A stretch of 45,408 bases of DNA from an uncultured Gammaproteobacteria bacterium. GTDB taxonomy: Bacteria; Pseudomonadota; Gammaproteobacteria; SZUA-229. The stretch lies in assembly GCA_937998645.1 (NCBI GenBank), contig CALLCZ010000080.1, positions 1 through 45,408 on the forward strand, read 5' to 3'. Positions within the stretch are counted from its first letter, which is position 1. Every line of letters begins with the position of its first letter. The position numbers and the translations under genes were made by a program. Below are positions 40,899 to 45,408 of the stretch, in pieces. The notes beneath the pieces were generated by a model that made no database searches, had not been told where the DNA came from, and saw nothing but the letters and a program-made list of their open reading frames with translations.

Positions 40899-41762
40899 AT
40901 GCAATTAATGAAATCAACAATAACTAATATTCTAATACTCGCCTCTGTGCTTGTTCTGGGAGACGCTATTGCAGATACGGACATGGTTGACAAAAGCAAT
41001 GGCATTATTCGTCTGGCTACCACCACCAGCACCGATAACTCCGGTTTACTTTCATACCTGCTGCCGGCATTTGAAAACAAGACCGGATACCGGGTACATG
41101 TGATTGCTGTCGGTACCGGTAAAGCATTACGCATGGGGCGTGATGGTGATGCCGACGTTTTGTTAGTACACGCCCCGGAAGCGGAAACTGAATTTGTTAA
41201 ATCCGGTTATGGCGAAAAACGCAATTACGTCATGTACAATGATTTCGTACTGGTTGGCCCCTCTTCCAGCAATATCCAGCCAGACAATGACATTATCAAA
41301 GCACTGCAACAGATTGCTGAAAGCAGGTCTACATTCATCTCGCGAGGCGATAATTCAGGAACCCATAAAAAAGAACTCAACTTGTGGAAAGCGGCCGGTG
41401 TCAGCGCCCAGGGAAAATGGTATCGTGAAGTCGGCCAGGGCATGGGAAAAGTATTACAAATGGCCGCTGAGCTCGATGCTTTTACACTGACCGATCGCGG
41501 TACATGGTTAGCCTACATGGACAAATCACCATTAAAAATACTCAGCCAGGGTGATCCGAAACTGTATAACCCCTACCATATCATCGCAGTAAGCCCGGAA
41601 CGCTACCCCGATATTAACTATCAGGGCGCCAAAGCATTGATATCCTGGTTTACTTCAGAGACAGGCCAATCGTTAATTGGCAAGTTTGCTATCAACGATA
41701 CCCTGCTGTTTAAGCCTTCGGCCAATGCCAGACAGATAGCCGGAAAAGAAACCAGCCGATAA
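40899..41762 (+). CDS. tupA: tungstate ABC transporter substrate-binding protein TupA
   Basis: A 287-residue periplasmic protein. The signal peptide (MKSTITNILILASVLVLGDAIA) is followed by the TupA hallmark ATTTSTDNSGLLSYLLPAFE. Next come GTGKALRMGRDGDADVLLVHAPEAE and FISRGDNSGTHKKE, whose Ser/Thr/Arg residues contact the oxyanion in this family. TupA proteins characteristically prefer tungstate over molybdate; the specificity here is inferred from the TTTST motif and from the permease and ATPase types. AAAGG lies seven bases before the ATG. It is the first gene of a six-gene operon ending in cofactor-synthesis genes, with a sigma-54 promoter upstream. Confidence 0.92.
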   Translation: MQLMKSTITNILILASVLVLGDAIADTDMVDKSNGIIRLATTTSTDNSGLLSYLLPAFENKTGYRVHVIAVGTGKALRMGRDGDADVLLVHAPEAETEFVKSGYGEKRNYVMYNDFVLVGPSSSNIQPDNDIIKALQQIAESRSTFISRGDNSGTHKKELNLWKAAGVSAQGKWYREVGQGMGKVLQMAAELDAFTLTDRGTWLAYMDKSPLKILSQGDPKLYNPYHIIAVSPERYPDINYQGAKALISWFTSETGQSLIGKFAINDTLLFKPSANARQIAGKETSR

Positions 41763-41771
41763 CACGCAATA

Positions 41772-42473
41772 ATGGACCAATCCACATCAGTAACCCTGGA
41801 TGCCTTCTACTTACTATTCAGCGGAGATGCGGAATTATGGGCCATTATTGCTGTGTCGTTCCAGGTCTCCAGCACGGCTATCCTTATCAGCGTCCCGCCC
41901 GCATTGGCAATCGCATTCATACTGGCCAACACCGATTTTCCCGGGCGGCGATTAATCATCTCGGTATTCAACACGCTGCTGGCCGTACCTGCTGTTGTGG
42001 TTGGCCTGACTTTTTATTTGCTGCTTTCCAGACAGGGTCCTATGGGCGACTGGAAATTACTGTTTACGCAATCGGCCATGGTCATTGGCCAGGCTGCATT
42101 GTGTTTTCCCATCCTGGTAGCGATGGGTCATGCCGCTTTCCAGGCTGTTGATAAACGCGCATGGGAAACAGCTCGCACCCTGGGCGCCAGCCCGACACGG
42201 GCTTTTTATACAGTAATGAAAGAGGCGCGATTTGGATTGCTCGCATCATTATTTGCCGCCTACGGCCGCATCATAGCAGAAGTGGGCGCATCCATGATGT
42301 TGGGCGGAAACATCCTGCACTACACCCGCAACATTCCCACAGCCATAGCACTGGAAACCAGCAAGGGCGAATTCTCACAGGGTATTGCACTGGGTATAGT
42401 GCTGATTATTCTGGCCTTTACCCTGAATACATCCTTACAGTACTTCCAGGGTAAAGGGCATTTAAGCAATTAA
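41772..42473 (+). CDS. tupB: tungstate ABC transporter permease TupB
   Basis: A 233-residue inner-membrane permease with five or six helices (LWAIIAVSFQVSSTAILISVP, LIISVFNTLLAVPAVVVGLTFYLLL, MVIGQAALCFPILVAMGH, GIALGIVLIILAFTLNTSL). The cytoplasmic coupling motif is EARFGLLASLFAAYGRIIAEVGASMMLGGNI, the EAA loop that docks on the ATPase. It starts 9 bp after tupA and ends 13 bp before tupC, so the three transporter genes form one unit. Confidence 0.93.
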   Translation: MDQSTSVTLDAFYLLFSGDAELWAIIAVSFQVSSTAILISVPPALAIAFILANTDFPGRRLIISVFNTLLAVPAVVVGLTFYLLLSRQGPMGDWKLLFTQSAMVIGQAALCFPILVAMGHAAFQAVDKRAWETARTLGASPTRAFYTVMKEARFGLLASLFAAYGRIIAEVGASMMLGGNILHYTRNIPTAIALETSKGEFSQGIALGIVLIILAFTLNTSLQYFQGKGHLSN

Positions 42474-42486
42474 ACTAAAGACAAAC

Positions 42487-43200
42487 ATGCATAACACGCA
42501 CATCTATTTTTCTGATATAGCGATACGCTTTGGTCATCAGCAGGTATTAACTGACACAGAACTGGAAATAGTCAGTGGCAGATGCACTTTGCTATGTGGC
42601 AAAAACGGTTCCGGGAAAACCACCCTGTTACGTATAATCGCCGGTCTTCAAGCCCCCGACTCATGCCTCGTTAATACAGGCATTGGCAAGTATGACTGGA
42701 ATAAATATCGACAACAGTTAAAACCGACCACGGTATATCTACACCAGCAGCCATACATGTTTGATGGCGATGTCGTCAGCAACCTGAACTTTTCTTTAAG
42801 TAACAAACTTACCCGCATACAGCGCATCGATCGGATAAACTCAGCAATTGATTGGGCCGGACTGGAAAGCATTGCAAGGAATTCCGCAAAAACACTGTCC
42901 GGTGGTGAGCGTCAGCGTGTAGCCATCGCACGTGCCTGGCTTAGAAACCCGAAGATATTGTTGCTTGATGAACCCATTACTAGCATGGACCAGGTTTCCC
43001 GTTTACGTACGATTCAGTTACTGACCAACCTCAAACAACAGGGTGTGGCATTAGTTGTATCCAGCCATGACCCGGTACACTTCGGCGCATTGACGGATAC
43101 CCTGTTACAAATCAGCGAAGGCAGTGTGCATCGATTCAGAACTAGTGATAACGTTACGCCTATTCATTACAGAAAAAATCTGAATACAAATGCTAAATAA
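42487..43200 (+). CDS. tupC: tungstate ABC transporter ATP-binding protein TupC
   Basis: A 237-residue ABC ATPase. Walker A is CGKNGSGKTTLL, the Q-loop is in TVYLHQQPYMFDG, the signature is LSGGERQRVAIARAW, Walker B is ILLLDEP, and the switch His is in VVSSHDPVHFG. It lacks the C-terminal regulatory TOBE (Mop) domain found in many ModC proteins, in line with a Tup-type system. It overlaps the start of mobA by 11 bp, coupling metal import to cofactor nucleotide attachment. Confidence 0.92.
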   Translation: MHNTHIYFSDIAIRFGHQQVLTDTELEIVSGRCTLLCGKNGSGKTTLLRIIAGLQAPDSCLVNTGIGKYDWNKYRQQLKPTTVYLHQQPYMFDGDVVSNLNFSLSNKLTRIQRIDRINSAIDWAGLESIARNSAKTLSGGERQRVAIARAWLRNPKILLLDEPITSMDQVSRLRTIQLLTNLKQQGVALVVSSHDPVHFGALTDTLLQISEGSVHRFRTSDNVTPIHYRKNLNTNAK

Positions 43201-43789
43201 ACATAATGTAACGGCAGTCATCCTTGCAGGTGGCAAAGGCAGACGGATGGACGGCAAAGACAAGGGACTTGTGGAACTTGCAAACCGCCCGTTGATTGAA
43301 TACGTCATTGACGCTATCAAACCCCAGGTCGAGTCAATAATACTGAATGCCAATCGCAATCAAGAACAATATTCCCGTTATGGATACCCTGTCGTTTCAG
43401 ATGCCCTGGCTGACTACCAGGGGCCATTAGCCGGTTTTATTTGCGCCATGAAAAGCTCAACAACAAGCCATATTGTCACCCTGCCGTGCGACGGCCCGTT
43501 TCTACCCGCAGACCTGGTTGATCGGCTGATTTCTTCCCTGACCGATAACAATGCCGAAATCGCTGTAGCCCACGACGGTGATCGCATGCAACCCGTCTAT
43601 TCGTTAATGCCGGTTACATTATCAAACAGCCTTGGCAGCTTCCTTGATTCAGGCGAACGTAAAATCGACCTCTGGTACAGCCAGCACCGGGTTGCACTCG
43701 CTGATTTTTCAGACTGCCCTGAGACATTCAGAAACATAAACACAGCCGAGCAACGCGACCGATTGCAAAATGAGGGCATGCTGTCATGA
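43190..43789 (+). CDS. mobA: molybdenum cofactor guanylyltransferase MobA
   Basis: A 199-residue enzyme that attaches GMP to the metal-bound pterin to make the MGD form used by FdhA. The nucleotide-binding signature VILAGGKGRRMDGKDKGLVEL opens the protein. The metal-binding Asp region VTLPCDGPFLPADLV and the HDGDRMQPVYSLM block follow. Length is normal. The start overlaps tupC by 11 bp and the stop overlaps mobB by 4 bp (ATGA), so translation is coupled through the cluster. Specific placement with formate dehydrogenase genes fits, since that enzyme needs bis-MGD. Confidence 0.94.
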   Translation: MLNKHNVTAVILAGGKGRRMDGKDKGLVELANRPLIEYVIDAIKPQVESIILNANRNQEQYSRYGYPVVSDALADYQGPLAGFICAMKSSTTSHIVTLPCDGPFLPADLVDRLISSLTDNNAEIAVAHDGDRMQPVYSLMPVTLSNSLGSFLDSGERKIDLWYSQHRVALADFSDCPETFRNINTAEQRDRLQNEGMLS

Positions 43790-44346
43790 TACAGTTTCCA
43801 TTGCCTTTAATAGGCTTATGCGCTTATAGCGGTACAGGCAAGACCACGCTATTAACACAATTGATACCCAGATTAAAACAGCAAGGTCTACGTGTAGGCG
43901 TTGTAAAGCATGCACATCACGATTTTGACATTGATCATCCTGGAAAAGACAGTTACGAGTTTCGTCAGGCCGGTGCCGAACAGGTTGCTGTTGCATCACA
44001 TAAGCGCATCGCATGGATAAAAGAGAATCCGGCAGATAAAAATGAACCCGCTTTATCAGATGCCCTGGCTGCATTAGACATTAATGATCTCGACCTGGTT
44101 ATAGCGGAAGGCTTCAAAAGCGAAAGCTTTGCAAAAATCGAGCTCCACAGACCCGGTCTCGGTAAGCCGCTTTTATGCACACAGGATAAAGATATTATTG
44201 CCCTGGCAACTGACGCAAACGTCACTGTGACGCCCACACCTCAACTACTCGATTTGAATAATGTGGATGAGATTGCTGAATTCATCATCTCTTATGTTAA
44301 TAAACACATAGTAATGCACCCTCCCATGCGTCGTATCACGAAATGA
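43786..44346 (+). CDS. mobB: MobB, GTP-binding partner in MGD synthesis
   Basis: A 186-residue P-loop protein. The Walker A motif is GLCAYSGTGKTTLLTQLIP near the N-terminus, followed by GVVKHAHHDFDIDHPGKDSYEFRQAGA, which is highly typical of MobB. Further on are LDLVIAEGFKSESFAKIELHRPGLGKPL and the guanine-specificity region. It assists MobA and is not strictly essential in E. coli. The start overlaps the mobA stop (ATGA), and moeA begins 9 bp after its stop. Confidence 0.93.
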   Translation: MIQFPLPLIGLCAYSGTGKTTLLTQLIPRLKQQGLRVGVVKHAHHDFDIDHPGKDSYEFRQAGAEQVAVASHKRIAWIKENPADKNEPALSDALAALDINDLDLVIAEGFKSESFAKIELHRPGLGKPLLCTQDKDIIALATDANVTVTPTPQLLDLNNVDEIAEFIISYVNKHIVMHPPMRRITK

Positions 44347-44355
44347 TTCAGCACC

Positions 44356-45408
44356 ATGTTAAGTGATAAATTAAAAACACAGGCAAGTTGCGCTGATGAT
44401 TTCGATACTGAAGCCATTACGGTTTCGGACGCCAGGCAAAGGATACTGGCGAGAATCACGCCGGTAAAAGATATCGAAAAACAGACACTGCATCAAAGTT
44501 TAAACAGGGTACTGGCGAAGGATATTATTTCAACTTTAAATGTACCTGGACACACCAATTCCGCCATGGATGGATACGCCCTAGCCGGTGACGACCTGCC
44601 GCAGTCAGGCCCGCGTCAGTACAGCGTGGCCGGCACAGCGTTTGCAGGAAAGCCCTTCAGGGAGCCATGTCCTGCAGGCCAATGTGTGCGCATTATGACA
44701 GGCGCAGTAATGCCCGAGGGTACAGATACCGTTGTAATGCAGGAGCACGTCGAACACATCTCTGACACACAAATACGAATTGCAACGGGACACAAACAGG
44801 GCCAGAACGTGCGGCAGGCCGGTGAAGACATAGCCAAAGACAGCATTGTACTTGCATATGGCCACCATATTCATGCTGCCGACCTGGGTGTAATGGCCTC
44901 CATCGGTATCTGTGAAATTGAAGTATACCGAAAGCCGCGAATTGCCTTTTTTTCGACTGGTGATGAGCTACGTCCAGTCGGTGACACATTGGGCACTGGC
45001 GATATTTACGACAGCAACCGTTATAGTCTCCACGGCATGCTGAGTCAGCTGAATGTTGAAATAGTCGATCTGGGCATAGTGAAAGATAATCCGGAAGATC
45101 TTCGACAGGCCTTTAAAAATGCATCCTGTAATGCCGACCTGGTCATCACCACAGGTGGCGTTTCAGTTGGTGAAGCCGACTATGTGAAACAGATCGTCGA
45201 AACCATGGGGGAAATACACATCTGGAAGATTGCGATGAAACCCGGTCGCCCGATTACATTTGGTCGGCTAGGTAATTCGGCCTACTTTGGACTGCCCGGT
45301 AACCCGGTTTCAGTGATGACCACGTTTTATCAATTCGTCGTGCCTGCAATACAGCGTGTATCCGGCCAGGCAGATTGCCACCCTCTTGCCATCAAGGTGA
45401 TAAGCACT
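44356..45408 (+). CDS. moeA: molybdopterin molybdenumtransferase MoeA (3' end cut by window edge)
   Basis: The frame opens at ATG 44356 and remains open for 351 codons to the right edge, so the last part of the usual roughly 400 residues is missing. MoeA inserts molybdate (or tungstate) into adenylated molybdopterin. Visible are the N-terminal NVPGHTNSAMDGYAL segment, QCVRIMTGAVMPEGTDTVV, and FFSTGDEL. TTGGVSVGEADYVK and AMKPGRPITFG with FGLPGNPVSVM are the catalytic MoCF domain motifs. It is the last visible gene of the tupABC-mobA-mobB operon, placing metal insertion directly after metal import. Confidence 0.93.
   Translation, partial: MLSDKLKTQASCADDFDTEAITVSDARQRILARITPVKDIEKQTLHQSLNRVLAKDIISTLNVPGHTNSAMDGYALAGDDLPQSGPRQYSVAGTAFAGKPFREPCPAGQCVRIMTGAVMPEGTDTVVMQEHVEHISDTQIRIATGHKQGQNVRQAGEDIAKDSIVLAYGHHIHAADLGVMASIGICEIEVYRKPRIAFFSTGDELRPVGDTLGTGDIYDSNRYSLHGMLSQLNVEIVDLGIVKDNPEDLRQAFKNASCNADLVITTGGVSVGEADYVKQIVETMGEIHIWKIAMKPGRPITFGRLGNSAYFGLPGNPVSVMTTFYQFVVPAIQRVSGQADCHPLAIKVIST

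Overview
The window reads as chromosome of a respiratory gammaproteobacterium (inference, from gene families and context; no rRNA marker is present). Support comes from the CrbS/CrbR acetate switch next to a DUF4212-type symporter, short intergenic REP-like repeats, sigma-54 enhancer regulation, and a periplasmic formate dehydrogenase locus with DUF3305/DUF3306 genes. I found no tRNA, rRNA, CRISPR array, prophage or autonomous transposase.

Layout. 1-440: start of a c-type cytochrome gene running off the left edge. 788-2737: ahcY-pcm pair (S-adenosylhomocysteine hydrolase and isoaspartyl methyltransferase). 2740-4900: repeat-rich tract holding one EAL-domain gene. 4909-20479: acetate/C2 module. 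It contains a DnaQ-like exonuclease, a DUF294 CBS/cNMP protein, a small membrane-anchored protein, an Na+/solute symporter with its DUF4212 partner, the divergent sensor kinase CrbS, the regulator CrbR, acetyl-CoA synthetase, a divergent porin and citrate synthase. 20520-20944: second copy of the repeat array. 20944-31837 (minus strand): formate dehydrogenase locus, in transcription order DUF3305, DUF3306, polyferredoxin, TorD-like chaperone, small Tat protein, FdhA, FdhB, FdhC, a NarI/DsrM-like cytochrome b, a DsrK/HdrD-like iron-sulfur protein and MoaD. 32192-35054: divergent moaA-fdhD-regulator operon. 35071-35449: nested repeats including a MITE-like insertion. 35493-35786: DUF1244 gene. 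36168-40533 (minus): NtrC-type regulator, Cache histidine kinase, moeB. 40899-45408: tupABC-mobA-mobB-moeA, cut by the right edge.

How it fits together. The right half looks like one regulon: import of tungstate (or molybdate), build and load the pterin cofactor, sulfurate it, fold and export the formate dehydrogenase, and pass electrons to the quinone pool. Four sequences each match 10 of 12 defined positions of the sigma-54 -24/-12 consensus with exact GG-N10-GC spacing. They lie before DUF3305, torD, moaA and tupA. Upstream of them are copies of a palindromic site, GACAATTTGTC or close variants. The NtrC-type activator with its Cache-domain kinase, encoded beside tupA, is the obvious candidate to bind them. 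This wiring is my main novel proposal.

Two further points stand out. A DsrMK-like membrane module sits inside the formate dehydrogenase operon. In the acetate module a 14+14 bp inverted repeat precedes the symporter operon, and its left arm recurs before acs, making it a candidate CrbR operator.
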